64,000 nucleotides of DNA from the NCBI GenBank assembly GCA_025210475.1, contig JAOARW010000065.1, forward strand, positions 86,888 through 150,887, written 5' to 3'. The position numbers and the translations under genes were made by a program. The DNA is from Carboxylicivirga sp. GTDB lineage: Bacteria > Bacteroidota > Bacteroidia > Bacteroidales > Marinilabiliaceae. Shown here piece after piece: positions 52,242 through 62,532 of this stretch. Every line of letters starts with the position of its first letter. Within the stretch, counting starts at the first letter, position 1. Under the pieces are notes generated by a model that saw nothing but the letters and a program-made list of their open reading frames with translations, was not told where the DNA came from and ran no database searches.

Positions 52242-55016
52242 TTAAAAATCATCTTTGGCATTACCCAGTAATTTAAAGTTATAGGTGACAGTAAATATTG
52301 GTTTTCCAAAAATGGACATCTTGTAGCCTTGGATTTTGTCGCCTTCGCTGCGGAAGAAGATGTTATAAGCATTCTGACGCCCCAAAATGTTGTAAACAGC
52401 AAATGTCCAGGAACTGTGGTTGGCTTTTTTAGCCACCAGGTTTCCGTTGATGGTAGCGGCTATATCCAAACGAATATAATCCGGCATGCGCATCGAATTT
52501 CGATCGGAATAATATACCTTTTGAGCACCTCCGAATTCATAATAAGCCACTGGAGCTGTAAATGGTCGGCCGGTGCTGTAAAAGAAATTGGATGAAATAT
52601 TTACGCGTCGGCTAAACTTATAGTTGGCAACAGCTTTGAAATCGTGAGGTTTGTCGTAATTGGCCGGAAAATAATCGCCGTTATTAACTTGCTCTTCTTC
52701 AAACTCACTGTCTATTTTGTGCTCAATTCGCGAATAGGTATAATTTACCCAGCCGGTTAATTTGCCTCTCTTTTTTTGAACCATAAGCTCGACACCATAA
52801 GCTCTACCACGACCGTTTAATACATCTGTTTCCAGGTGTTCGTTCATTACCAACTGGGCACCACCTTTGTAGTCGATGATGTTTTTCAGTTGTTTGTAAT
52901 AGGTTTCGATCGATGCTTCGATGCTATTGTTGCGGAGCTTTTTATAAAAACCGATGGAGTATTGATCGCCTCGCTGTGGTTTTAGGTATTTATCACTAAG
53001 TTTCCAGATGTCGGTTGGTGCCATTGCTGCTGTATTGGAAATCATTTGTATGTATTGATACATGCGGTTGTAGCCCAGTTTAAGCGAGCTGGTTCCATTT
53101 AAACGAATATTGGACGAAAGGCGTAGTTCCGGGCCGGAATAAAACGAAACAGCACCATTGCCGTGGTAGGTTGTATCGGTAATATTACCGATACTTCGAG
53201 GTTGACCATTTATATAATTGAATTGGGTTTTGGGGCCAAAGTTGGCGTACATGGAATACCTTAAACCGGCAGATAATGACATAAAATGGCTTAGTTCAAA
53301 TTCATCACTGATGTATAAGGCAGCTTCAAGAGCCTGCTCTTTTTCGAGTTTTTTATAGGCAATCAATGACTCTGTAGAAGAAGGCCTTTGGGTGCCCGGC
53401 GAGAGGTCGTACCAGGTAGCATTCAATCCGAAATCAATTTTGTGGTTTTTACTTGATAGGTATGAGAAATCGGATTTAAAACTATACTGGTTTAATCGAT
53501 AATCAATTTCGTGCAATAGGCTGGAATCGGCCCGTGATTCAGTTGTGTAATCGTAATTACTTACAATGCCTGAAAAGGTTGAGAATAGTTTGGGACTAAA
53601 AACGTGTTTCCATTTTATGGTAGATGCTAATGTATTGTATTCAAAAGCATCTTCGGTATAATAATCAAAATCGTCGTGACTATAATAACCAGATAGGTAA
53701 AGGCTGTTTTTATCATCGATATCCCAAGAGAAACTGCCTTGAAGATCGTGAAAGTTAGCTGAGCTCTTTTTTAACTTGGCATCATCCAAAAGGTTTAATA
53801 CCCAATCGGAATAGGTTTTTCGGGCAGCCAGAATAAAGGAGCTCTTATCTTTTTTGATTGGCGATTCAAGCGTTAGCCTACCTGAAACCGGGCTAATTCC
53901 TCCATTAAGCTTGGTTTCTTTACGATTACCTTCTTTCACAGTCATGTCCATAACTGAAGAAACGCGACCACCATATTTAGCCGGAATTCCACTTTTATAC
54001 AATGTGATGTCCTTAATGATATCGGCATTAAATCCAGAGAAGAATCCAAAGAAATGGGAGGTGTTTATTATGGGAGCATCATTCAATAGAATCAAGTTCT
54101 GATCTGTACTACCACCCCTTACATTAAAACCATTCGATGCTTCACCTACACTCTGAACGCCGGGCAGGAGAAGAGTGGTTTTAATCACATCAGCTTCACC
54201 CATTCCCAGGGGTAGTTGCTTAAGAGTTTTCATGGTTATTTTTTCCATTCCCATGCGAAGGTTGCGAACCGGATCCTCCGTTTTGGCCGTAATGGTAACC
54301 TCCTTTAACGAAGTTGGCTTGCTTTTTAGTTCCACATCCAGGCTTCCATCCGAATGAATAACAATGTTGCGGAAGGTAGTTTTCATTCCAACCGAACGGT
54401 ATTCAACTTTATATCTTCCTTTGGGTAAAGAGAAGGAGTAGTGCCCGTATAAATTGGTGACTGTTCCGTTTTTTAAATCATCGACATAAACCACGGTTCC
54501 AACAAGCGGTTCTCCGCTTTCATTATCGGTAATTTTACCACTAAGAGTCGCATTTGAAACATTCATGTTTGAAGATGGATTACCAATGGTGAATAGCATG
54601 TACTCTTTACTAATGGTGGATTTTTCATCTTCATGCTTTTTAGGAGCCTCATAAACTACCGAATCAACCTGAATGGCGGCCATGTCGTTTAGGTAATTTT
54701 TGTATCTGTCGGCAAAGTCAGTTTTTATTTTGTAACCTTTTGTAAAAACAACATCCTGTTTGTTTAGAATCGTGTACTCAAGCTGACTCTTTTTTGCGAG
54801 CCAATTAATAGCTTCGTTGTAGTTTGCTTTTTGTAATCGGGGACTGAATATTAAACTATCAGTCCATGATTTAGAATAGTAAAACTGATAATTCATCTCT
54901 TTTTCAAAGTGAAGAACAACTTCATCGAAGGAAATGGAATCTTTTTTCAAACTAATTGTCTGACCAAAAGCACTGATAAAAGAAGTAAATAGGAAAAATA
55001 TTATAAGGCGTTTCAT
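52242..55016 (-). CDS. TonB-dependent receptor with STN and carboxypeptidase-regulatory domains
   Basis: A 924-residue outer-membrane receptor: signal peptide (1-18), an STN-like secretin/TonB N-terminal domain (about 20-95), a regulatory beta-sandwich (157-233; GKITDNESGEPLVGTVVYVDD), a plug (about 236-365; GFNVRGGSTDQNLILLNDAPI) and the barrel. STN domains often signal to FecR-type anti-sigma factors, but no fecI/fecR is nearby. It lies four bases after a 242-residue unknown protein, forming a two-gene operon. The ligand is unknown. Confidence 0.9.
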   Translation of the reverse strand: MKRLIIFFLFTSFISAFGQTISLKKDSISFDEVVLHFEKEMNYQFYYSKSWTDSLIFSPRLQKANYNEAINWLAKKSQLEYTILNKQDVVFTKGYKIKTDFADRYKNYLNDMAAIQVDSVVYEAPKKHEDEKSTISKEYMLFTIGNPSSNMNVSNATLSGKITDNESGEPLVGTVVYVDDLKNGTVTNLYGHYSFSLPKGRYKVEYRSVGMKTTFRNIVIHSDGSLDVELKSKPTSLKEVTITAKTEDPVRNLRMGMEKITMKTLKQLPLGMGEADVIKTTLLLPGVQSVGEASNGFNVRGGSTDQNLILLNDAPIINTSHFFGFFSGFNADIIKDITLYKSGIPAKYGGRVSSVMDMTVKEGNRKETKLNGGISPVSGRLTLESPIKKDKSSFILAARKTYSDWVLNLLDDAKLKKSSANFHDLQGSFSWDIDDKNSLYLSGYYSHDDFDYYTEDAFEYNTLASTIKWKHVFSPKLFSTFSGIVSNYDYTTESRADSSLLHEIDYRLNQYSFKSDFSYLSSKNHKIDFGLNATWYDLSPGTQRPSSTESLIAYKKLEKEQALEAALYISDEFELSHFMSLSAGLRYSMYANFGPKTQFNYINGQPRSIGNITDTTYHGNGAVSFYSGPELRLSSNIRLNGTSSLKLGYNRMYQYIQMISNTAAMAPTDIWKLSDKYLKPQRGDQYSIGFYKKLRNNSIEASIETYYKQLKNIIDYKGGAQLVMNEHLETDVLNGRGRAYGVELMVQKKRGKLTGWVNYTYSRIEHKIDSEFEEEQVNNGDYFPANYDKPHDFKAVANYKFSRRVNISSNFFYSTGRPFTAPVAYYEFGGAQKVYYSDRNSMRMPDYIRLDIAATINGNLVAKKANHSSWTFAVYNILGRQNAYNIFFRSEGDKIQGYKMSIFGKPIFTVTYNFKLLGNAKDDF

Positions 55017-55020
55017 TGGC

Positions 55021-55749
55021 TTAAAGGGAATCTATGAATTGGATAAGGTTAGCTAGTTGTTCGAAGTTTAGATTTTTATAAGAGGTAAAGTAGGTTCTCA
55101 TCTCTTTTTTAATATCCTTTTTGTTGCTGGGAAATAAACTTAACAACTTCCGTTTAGTTGTGATATCTTGATAATAGCCACTGCGTAGGAGGTAGCGCTT
55201 TGATTCGTGCTTATAATCCGTCACACCTTCGGTTAGGCTTGTAACAGTGTAATGTTTTAAAAGAAGTTCTGTTTTATTGGATTTATAAATTGGTTGGTAA
55301 AAACCATCTGCCAACCCAGGCTTCTTATTTTCTTTATTAATATGTACAAAAGCATAGGCAAATTTGTCGAACTCAATGGTAAAGGAATCGACAATTGCTT
55401 TGTTTATCTGGATATAGACATTTGAAAATTTGAAGTAATCAGGAATAACAATTAATTCATCGGTATTCATGTCATACTTTAATTGTTTCTCATCATACTT
55501 TTTTCCATCGATGTATATACAACCGGTTCCATTGCTGTGGTGTAAATATGGATTTGGATTTTTTGGGTAATGATAAGGCTTATACTCACGACCATTGATA
55601 TAAGTTAAGGGATTATCAAAGGTTTTATGATATAAAGACATGGCTTTGGTTTTATCTGATTCACTACCAGAGCTAGAATGGTTTTGTGAATTCACCAGCA
55701 TAGAAATACCAAAGAGGGTGCATAAAGTGCACAAAAGGTTAAGGCGCAT
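55021..55749 (-). CDS. Exported protein of unknown function upstream of STN-type receptor
   Basis: From ATG 55749 the product has 242 residues (an ATG three codons upstream is also possible). A signal peptide (about 1-20) is followed by a soluble domain with GCIYIDGKKYDEKQLKYD and a Lys-rich C-terminus. No domain is recognised. Proteins of this size often precede STN-type receptors in Bacteroidota. The four-base gap to the receptor argues for a shared function. Confidence 0.7.
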   Translation of the reverse strand: MRLNLLCTLCTLFGISMLVNSQNHSSSGSESDKTKAMSLYHKTFDNPLTYINGREYKPYHYPKNPNPYLHHSNGTGCIYIDGKKYDEKQLKYDMNTDELIVIPDYFKFSNVYIQINKAIVDSFTIEFDKFAYAFVHINKENKKPGLADGFYQPIYKSNKTELLLKHYTVTSLTEGVTDYKHESKRYLLRSGYYQDITTKRKLLSLFPSNKKDIKKEMRTYFTSYKNLNFEQLANLIQFIDSL

Positions 55750-55927
55750 GTGTAGCATTTAGGTATGAGTTTGTTGATCAGCAACAAAAATATAAAAAGG
55801 ATCGGGATAGAGATGATTTTACCGATTTTATTCAAGCATATTTTATGCTTCATTATAAGAATATGATTTTTTTTTTGCAGTTTTGGGCATAATAATCACA
55901 AATCCAAGACTTAATCTAATACCCGTC

Positions 55928-57130
55928 ATGATCAGAAAAACAATCTGCTTTTTTCTTACGCTCTTGAGCTTATCTTCCTGTTTAGAAACGTATGATGTTA
56001 ATATTAAAGATTATAAAGATTTATTGGTTGTTGATGCTTTAATAACAGATGAAGTAAAAGACCATCGAATTTATCTTTCACGTTCAGTTCCCAACCTTAA
56101 CGAAACGCCTCAGCCAGAAGCGGGTGCTTTAGTGGTTATTACGGATGAATATGGAAATGAAGAAGTTTTAAATGAGGTTGAACCAGGGGTTTATGAAACT
56201 GATCATTTACAATTTGTGGCGAAAGTTGGAGGAACTTATATTTTATCAATTCGCACGGCTGGTGGACAGGAATATAAATCAACTCCATGTACCATATTAC
56301 CTCAATCGAAAATAGATAAAATTCACTACAAGGCAGGAAAAGAATGGAATAAAGATGAAACGGCAGAGAATTACGGATTACATATTCTTGTAGATGGAAG
56401 TTCTGAAAAGGATGGCTATGTTCGTTGGCTTTACGATGAAGATTGGAAATTTAGAGTGCCATATCCGACTCATTTAGTGTATGATTATCAAATTAAAAAT
56501 TGGGTGTCAATAAGGCCAACGAATGTTACATGTTGGAAATCAAGTGTTTCAAATAGTATAGTGATCCATTCTTTTGCCAATCAGAGTTCAGCAGATTTAA
56601 AAGATAAAATTGTGTGTTTTGTTCCTTCTGAAATAACGGATAAGTTAACAGTTCGCTATAGTGTGCTTGTAAAGCAGTTAAGTATTTCTAAGGAAGAGTA
56701 TGAGTTTTGGAATAAGCTTCAAATTTCAACAGCGGAGGTTGGAAATGTCTTTGGTACACAACCATTTTCAATCTCAGGAAATATTCAAAATGTAAGTAAC
56801 GATAAAGAGCCAGTATTAGGATATTTTCAAACGGGTAGTGTTTCTTCTAAGCGAATTTATATCAATCGAAGTGTCGCTGATAATTTTGGTTTACCTTTAC
56901 GTTCGTATAAAGAAGGTTGTAGGGTAGATACTTTTTTGGCAGATGGACAACCTTTTGAATCTACTTATGATATATATAAAGAATTGGTTTTATCTGGATC
57001 AATGAAAGTTCACGATGGTGTTTATGGTGAGTTTACAAATGCTGTTATTGGCTTGTTATTAACTTCAGGTGTTTGTTCTGATTGTACTGTATCTGGCGAA
57101 GCACAAAAACCTGATTTTTGGGAGGATTAA
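55928..57130 (+). CDS. DUF4249 family lipoprotein
   Basis: A 400-residue lipoprotein from ATG 55928 (MIRKTICFFLTLLSLSSC, Cys18). LLVVDALITDEVKDHRIYLSRSVPNLNETPQPEAGALVVITDEYGNEEVLNEVEPGVYET is the DUF4249 start, followed by a beta-rich body and a C-terminal pair CSDC. The family is typically found beside TonB receptors. The gene is divergent from the STN-type receptor operon and upstream of a macroglobulin-like gene. Function is unknown; surface ligand binding is a guess. Confidence 0.85.
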   Translation: MIRKTICFFLTLLSLSSCLETYDVNIKDYKDLLVVDALITDEVKDHRIYLSRSVPNLNETPQPEAGALVVITDEYGNEEVLNEVEPGVYETDHLQFVAKVGGTYILSIRTAGGQEYKSTPCTILPQSKIDKIHYKAGKEWNKDETAENYGLHILVDGSSEKDGYVRWLYDEDWKFRVPYPTHLVYDYQIKNWVSIRPTNVTCWKSSVSNSIVIHSFANQSSADLKDKIVCFVPSEITDKLTVRYSVLVKQLSISKEEYEFWNKLQISTAEVGNVFGTQPFSISGNIQNVSNDKEPVLGYFQTGSVSSKRIYINRSVADNFGLPLRSYKEGCRVDTFLADGQPFESTYDIYKELVLSGSMKVHDGVYGEFTNAVIGLLLTSGVCSDCTVSGEAQKPDFWED

Positions 57131-57140
57131 TAATATCATT

Positions 57141-58787
57141 ATGAAAAAACTAACACTAACCCTGATGGTGATGCTATTGGTCACCCCCTTTGTTGTTTCA
57201 CAGGAAAAACTAGTCATAGACACAGATCGTGATGTTTATGTCGGAGGAGAAGACCTTTGGTTAACGATTATCAATTTAGATAAGGATCAGCCAAGTATAA
57301 GCAAAGTGGTATATGTCGAATTGATCAACAAAGAAAATGTTCCTGTAATACAGGAAAAGATGTTTCTTAATAATCACATGGTAAGTTCCCGAGTTACGAT
57401 CCCGGATACTATCTCAACCGGAAATTACTTTTTAAGAGCCTACACCAGCTGGATGACCAACTATCCGGCGCAGTGTTTTGCAAAGAGAATTGTGTCGATA
57501 GTTAATCCGTTTGCTGATAATGCTTTAAAGAACCTACAGCTTAAAGATGGCATTCTTAAAAGCACAAACGACCAACAAACCTTAGTTGATCTTTATGGAT
57601 TTAAAGGAAGCTATAAAACCAGGCAAAAAGTAAGTATCGATCTTAATTATAAATACGACTGGGAATATGCAGCAGTTTCTGTTGCCAGATCAGGCTTAAA
57701 TATGGCGGATTGCAAAAAGGATATAAGCGTCAATGAGGAATATAAAATTAGTGCTGATTTAAGGTTGCCCGAACCTAAGGGGGAGATTATATCAGGAACT
57801 ATTTCAAGTACTTTAAATTCAGAACCCGTCATTAATGAAAAGATGATGATCAGCTTTGTGGATGAAACAACAATTTTAAAGTTTTCAACCACCGATTCTA
57901 CAGGGCGATTTAATTTTGAAGTTAATAGATTTGGAGAAGAGGAAATGGTTATACAGCCCTTTTCTCAAGACACAAGTAAATTAAATTATAAGGTAACGCT
58001 GGATGAACAGTTTTCGACGGATTATTCGGATGTGAATATTCCTGAATTAGTATTGGATTCGGCAAAATTGAAGGAGATTAATAGTGCGATTGTAAGCATG
58101 CAGATTAATACCATTTATGCCGATTACACGCCTGATATGGCAATTGCTGATTCAATTGAGAAGCGTGAGGCATTTTATGGTAAACCCGAAAGAACTACTA
58201 TAATTGATAAATATATCGAGTTACCAACCACAGAAGAAGTGGTCAGAGAGTTGGTTCCCTTTGCTTCCTTAAGACGAAAGAAGGGTAAGTATGTATTCCG
58301 TGTTTTTGAAGATAACTCAATCTATCCAAAAGAAGGAAGTACAATGGCCTTTGTCGATGGTGTGCCGATATATGATGTCGACCGAATATTAAATATTACT
58401 CCCGCATATCTCGATAAAGTCAATTTGCTAAATCTTGATTATTATTTGCAAGATGAAAGATTGGGAAGATTGCTGATGTTTTATACCAAAGATGGGGATA
58501 TGGGAGATATGGATTTTGATCAAAGAATCTTCAGGCAGGCACATAAAGGTTGTTTATATTTTTATCATTACAATTCTCCTGATTATACAGATGCTGTTAA
58601 TACTGAATCCCGATCGGCCGATTTTCGTAATTTGTTATATTATTCCGCCGATCCGATCAATGATAATAAGCAACAAACTATTGAGTTTACAACCGGTGAT
58701 GACAAAGCTACCTATGAGCTTGTGATTACAGGATATAAGGCAAACGGACAAGCTGAAAGAATCGTCAAGACCTTTGTTGTGGAATAG
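57141..58787 (+). CDS. Exported macroglobulin-like (MG2/plug-like) protein
   Basis: A 548-residue exported protein from ATG 57141 (signal peptide about 1-20). EKLVIDTDRDVYVGGEDLWLTIINLD resembles the MG2 domain of alpha-2-macroglobulins (IHTDKxxYxxGExLW), and the C-terminal part contains FVDGVPIYDVDRILNI, reminiscent of a receptor plug. Such chimeras accompany DUF4249 and TonB receptors in Bacteroidota. It is ten bases after the DUF4249 gene. Function is not known. Confidence 0.75.
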   Translation: MKKLTLTLMVMLLVTPFVVSQEKLVIDTDRDVYVGGEDLWLTIINLDKDQPSISKVVYVELINKENVPVIQEKMFLNNHMVSSRVTIPDTISTGNYFLRAYTSWMTNYPAQCFAKRIVSIVNPFADNALKNLQLKDGILKSTNDQQTLVDLYGFKGSYKTRQKVSIDLNYKYDWEYAAVSVARSGLNMADCKKDISVNEEYKISADLRLPEPKGEIISGTISSTLNSEPVINEKMMISFVDETTILKFSTTDSTGRFNFEVNRFGEEEMVIQPFSQDTSKLNYKVTLDEQFSTDYSDVNIPELVLDSAKLKEINSAIVSMQINTIYADYTPDMAIADSIEKREAFYGKPERTTIIDKYIELPTTEEVVRELVPFASLRRKKGKYVFRVFEDNSIYPKEGSTMAFVDGVPIYDVDRILNITPAYLDKVNLLNLDYYLQDERLGRLLMFYTKDGDMGDMDFDQRIFRQAHKGCLYFYHYNSPDYTDAVNTESRSADFRNLLYYSADPINDNKQQTIEFTTGDDKATYELVITGYKANGQAERIVKTFVVE

Positions 58788-58825
58788 GAAATTTACATTT
58801 TTAGCATATAGTTTCTATTTCTTCC

Positions 58826-58833
58826 TACATTTG
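58826..58833 (+). promoter_or_regulatory. Candidate -7 box (TACATTTG) of nadB
   Basis: TACATTTG matches TAnnTTTG and lies 24 bases before the nadB ATG. The -33 element is not clear. Confidence 0.35.
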
Positions 58834-58857
58834 TAATCTTGTTCAAAGAGATTCCTA

Positions 58858-60429
58858 ATGAGAAGAGAATACGATTTTTTAGTGATAGGCTCTGGTATTG
58901 CCGGGCTAAGTTATGCACTAAAGGTAGCAAAGCACGGTTCCGTGGCAGTTGTCAGTAAAACCGATCTGAAAGAAACAAATACGGCTTATGCCCAAGGGGG
59001 TATTTCATCAGTAATGTACGAGCCCGATTCTTTCGAAAAACACATCGAAGATACTTTAATTGCAGGTGATGGCGTGTGCGATGTTGAGGCGGTTAAAAAG
59101 GTGGTTGAAGAAGCACCGGAACAGATTCAGCAATTGCTCTCATGGGGAACAAATTTTGATAAAAAAGAAGACGGAAAATTTGATTTGCACCGGGAAGGCG
59201 GCCATTCCGAGTTTCGTATTCTTCATCATAAAGATAATACCGGTGCCGAAATTCAACGTGCATTGGTCGATGAGGTGCGTAATCACCCTTCCATAACAAC
59301 TTTTGAAAATCATTTTGCAGTCGATGTTATTACCCAGCACCATCTGGGACGTGTAACGGAGCCCTGGATGCGCGATATAGAGTGCTATGGTGCTTATATC
59401 CTCAATAAAAATAATGGTGAGATTGATACTTTTCTGGCCAAAACAACCCTGATGGCAACAGGAGGTATCGGTAGTGTTTATCAAACCACTACCAACCCGT
59501 TAATTTCAACCGGCGATGGTGTTGCCATGGTTTTTCGGGCTAAGGGTATCATCGAAAACATGGAGTTTGTGCAGTTTCACCCAACCGCATTGTATAACTT
59601 ATCAGAGCGTCCGTCGTTTTTAATAACGGAAGCGATGCGGGGCTATGGAGGAATATTGCGCCGTCAGAATGGCGAGGAATTTATGTATGAATACGATGAG
59701 CGAGGTTGCCTGGCACCCCGCGATATTGTTGCCCGGGCTATTGATAATGAATTGAAAAACAGGGGTGAAGAGTTTGTTTATTTAGATGTAACTCATAAAG
59801 AGGCGCAAGAAACCCGTGAGCATTTCCCTAATATTTACAAAAAATGCTTATCGCTCGGAATTGATATTACGAAAGAATATATTCCGGTAGTACCGGCAGC
59901 ACACTATTTGTGTGGAGGGATTAAAGTTGATTTAAATGGCTGTAGTTCAATAGCTAATTTATATGCCGCAGGTGAATGTTCATCCACAGGGTTGCATGGG
60001 GCTAACCGATTGGCAAGTAATTCCTTGATTGAAGCATTGGTGTTCTCCAATGCAGCTTCAGAAGATGCGATCAGTAAAATAGCCGATATTAAAATTAATC
60101 AGCGCATACCCGATTGGAACGATGAGGGAACCTCACATCCGGAAGAAATGATTCTGATCACGCAATCGAACAAGGAGGTACAGCAGATCATGAGTAAGTA
60201 TGTGGGTATTGTTCGATCCAATATTCGTTTAAACAGAGCTTACGACCGCTTGGAAGTGCTTTATCGCGAAACAGAGGCTTTGTATCAGGGATCAAAGGTT
60301 TCTGAGAAAATATGTCATTTGCGCAACAAGATTAATGTGGGGTATCTGATTATTAAAATGGCACGGAAACGTAAAGAAAGCCGTGGCTTGCATTTTAACA
60401 TCGATTTTCCGGATAAGTTAGAAAGCTAA
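58858..60429 (+). CDS. nadB: L-aspartate oxidase
   Basis: A 523-residue FAD enzyme oxidising aspartate to iminoaspartate, the substrate of NadA. FAD motif GSGIAGLSYALK (11-22), NTAYAQGGISSV, HREGGHSEFRILHH, EFVQFHPTAL and GLHGANRLASNSLIEALVF are typical. The gene is separated from nadA by 43 kb. The next gene, a glycosyltransferase, follows after 67 bases. Confidence 0.95.
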   Translation: MRREYDFLVIGSGIAGLSYALKVAKHGSVAVVSKTDLKETNTAYAQGGISSVMYEPDSFEKHIEDTLIAGDGVCDVEAVKKVVEEAPEQIQQLLSWGTNFDKKEDGKFDLHREGGHSEFRILHHKDNTGAEIQRALVDEVRNHPSITTFENHFAVDVITQHHLGRVTEPWMRDIECYGAYILNKNNGEIDTFLAKTTLMATGGIGSVYQTTTNPLISTGDGVAMVFRAKGIIENMEFVQFHPTALYNLSERPSFLITEAMRGYGGILRRQNGEEFMYEYDERGCLAPRDIVARAIDNELKNRGEEFVYLDVTHKEAQETREHFPNIYKKCLSLGIDITKEYIPVVPAAHYLCGGIKVDLNGCSSIANLYAAGECSSTGLHGANRLASNSLIEALVFSNAASEDAISKIADIKINQRIPDWNDEGTSHPEEMILITQSNKEVQQIMSKYVGIVRSNIRLNRAYDRLEVLYRETEALYQGSKVSEKICHLRNKINVGYLIIKMARKRKESRGLHFNIDFPDKLES

Positions 60430-60496
60430 AGTAACACAATGCTTTGCCAAATAAACAGAATTATTACTTTTACAGCCACAACAACCAGTTAGTAAA

Positions 60497-61759
60497 GTGA
60501 AAATCCTTCAGATTAACAAAACCGATACCGGGGGCGGAGCAGCGGTAGCTGCTAATCGTTTGCATCGCGCTTTGCTGGCAAATGGTATTGAGTCCAAATT
60601 GTTAGTTCAGGACTTAAGGCAGAAGGCAGAAGGGATAAGTGCTGTTGATTCTGGTTATCTGTATCGTAAAAAGGCTTTCGGTCGTTTTGTTTGGGAGCGA
60701 TTAACCTTTTTACCTTATGAGCGAAATGCATCGGTTCGATATGCTTTTTCTCCAGCCAATACAGGTATCGATATTTCGGAACATCCCTTGGTAAAGGAGG
60801 CGGATATCATTCATCTTCATTGGATCAACCAAGGATTTCTCTCGCTGGAAACATTAGGGAAGTTATTGAACTGTGGCAAACCAATTGTTTGGACACAACA
60901 CGATATGTGGAGCTTTACAGGTGGTTGTCATTATGCCGGCACTTGTTTGGAGTTTCTGGAGTTTTGTTGCTATTGCCCGTTTTTACGTAAAGCTGGCAAG
61001 AAAGATTTATCTGCACGATTATTTGCTCAAAAGCGTAAAATATACAATGAATCACCTTTAAGTATTGTTACATGTAGTAAGTGGTTGCGAACTTTATCTC
61101 AGGAAAGTAAGTTGTTAAGGCGAAAAGATTTTTATAATATACCAAATCCAATTGATACTAACTTTTACGAGCCGAGGGGTAAACAAGCGGCACGGCAGAG
61201 ATTAAACTTACCAACTGACAAGAAGTTGCTCTTATTTGGTGCTGCTAATGTAAATGATCCCCGCAAAGGAATGCGTTATTTTATTGAGGCACTGAGTATA
61301 TTGGCTGAAAATTTTCCGGTGGTGAAGGAAAATACAGAATTGGTGGTGTTTGGAAAGATGAATGCCGAAACGGTTAAGTTGTTTCCTTTTAAAACCAATA
61401 CTTTCAAGTTTGTATCCGATCCAGATGTGCTGGTTGATTTGTACAGCTCAGCCGATGCCTACGTTTTGCCGTCTTTGCAGGATAACCTGCCCAATACCGT
61501 GATGGAGTCGCTGGCGTGCGGTTTGCCGGTGGTTGGTTTTAGTATTGGGGGTGTGCCCGAAATGGTGACTCACGGCGTATCGGGTTATCTGGCCGAAGTA
61601 AAGAACTCACTTAGTTTGGCCACCGGTATTTATGATACACTTTTCGTGAGGGATACTAAGATTTTAAGTCAAAATGCGCGGAAGAAAGCCTTGGAATGCT
61701 ATTCCGAAGAGGTGGTGGCCAGGCAGTATAAGGTGGTTTATGAATCTTTATTAAAGTAG
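60497..61759 (+). CDS. Glycosyltransferase family 4
   Basis: A 420-residue GT-B enzyme starting at GTG 60497. KILQINKTDTGGGAAVAANRLHRAL is the N-terminal signature; the acceptor part has HLHWINQGFLSLETL and a Cys-rich WTQHDMWSFTGGCHYAGTC segment; the donor part has PSLQDNLPNTVMESLACGLPVVGFSIGGVPEMV with the EX7E-like motif. It probably adds a sugar to a surface glycan and pairs with the next gene. Sugar and acceptor are unknown. Confidence 0.9.
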   Translation: MKILQINKTDTGGGAAVAANRLHRALLANGIESKLLVQDLRQKAEGISAVDSGYLYRKKAFGRFVWERLTFLPYERNASVRYAFSPANTGIDISEHPLVKEADIIHLHWINQGFLSLETLGKLLNCGKPIVWTQHDMWSFTGGCHYAGTCLEFLEFCCYCPFLRKAGKKDLSARLFAQKRKIYNESPLSIVTCSKWLRTLSQESKLLRRKDFYNIPNPIDTNFYEPRGKQAARQRLNLPTDKKLLLFGAANVNDPRKGMRYFIEALSILAENFPVVKENTELVVFGKMNAETVKLFPFKTNTFKFVSDPDVLVDLYSSADAYVLPSLQDNLPNTVMESLACGLPVVGFSIGGVPEMVTHGVSGYLAEVKNSLSLATGIYDTLFVRDTKILSQNARKKALECYSEEVVARQYKVVYESLLK

Positions 61760-61765
61760 AAGTTA

Positions 61766-62518
61766 ATGAGGGAGCCTGTTATTAGCATTGTTACAATTGT
61801 TTATAATGGAATTGAAACGCTTGATAAAACAATTAATAGTGTTAAAAACCAAAGCTACAATCACATTGAATATATTATTATTGATGGAGCCTCAAGTGAT
61901 GGTACAATTGCTTTAATAGAAGCAAATGAAAGTGTTGTATCAAAGTGGGTTAGTGAAGTTGATGATGGCTTGTATGATGCCATGAATAAAGGGCTTGCTA
62001 TGGCAACTGGAGAATATGTTTGGTTTATCAATTCTGGTGATGAAATATATGATTCAACGACAGTAAGTAAAATGGTGGCTGGTTTTCAGGATGAATGGCC
62101 GGATGTTATCTATGGCGATACCGTTATGATTGACGCGGATGGTAATGAGATTGGTGAAAGGCGTTTGCAACCTCCCCAGGCCTTATCTTGGAAAGATTTT
62201 CGTAATGGGATGTTAGTGAGCCATCAATCGATTTTAGTATCTACAAAAATTGCAAAAAGATATAATACCAGGTATCGCTTTTCTGCCGATTTTGAGTGGT
62301 GTCTGCAAGCTTTAAAAGAAGCCCGCTTGGTTCATAATTCAGAATTGATCCTTTCACGCTTTTTGGATGGTGGTTTAACCAAACAAAATATAGTTCCGGG
62401 GCTAAGGGAGCGATTTGATATTATGCGCCGTTATTTCGGCTTATTTTCAACCATCCTTAAACACATACCTATCGGACTAAGATTTGTTTGGTTTGTTGCT
62501 CGAAACAAGCGATTTTAA
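61766..62518 (+). CDS. Glycosyltransferase family 2
   Basis: A 250-residue GT-A enzyme. SIVTIVYNGIETLDKTINSVKNQSY and YIIIDGASSDGTIALI bind the nucleotide sugar; the DxD-like residues lie in EVDDGLYDAMNKGLAMATGEYVWFINSGDE. It begins six bases after the family-4 gene and is surely cotranscribed. The target glycan is unknown. Confidence 0.92.
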   Translation: MREPVISIVTIVYNGIETLDKTINSVKNQSYNHIEYIIIDGASSDGTIALIEANESVVSKWVSEVDDGLYDAMNKGLAMATGEYVWFINSGDEIYDSTTVSKMVAGFQDEWPDVIYGDTVMIDADGNEIGERRLQPPQALSWKDFRNGMLVSHQSILVSTKIAKRYNTRYRFSADFEWCLQALKEARLVHNSELILSRFLDGGLTKQNIVPGLRERFDIMRRYFGLFSTILKHIPIGLRFVWFVARNKRF

Positions 62519-62532
62519 ATAGGTTGATTAAA

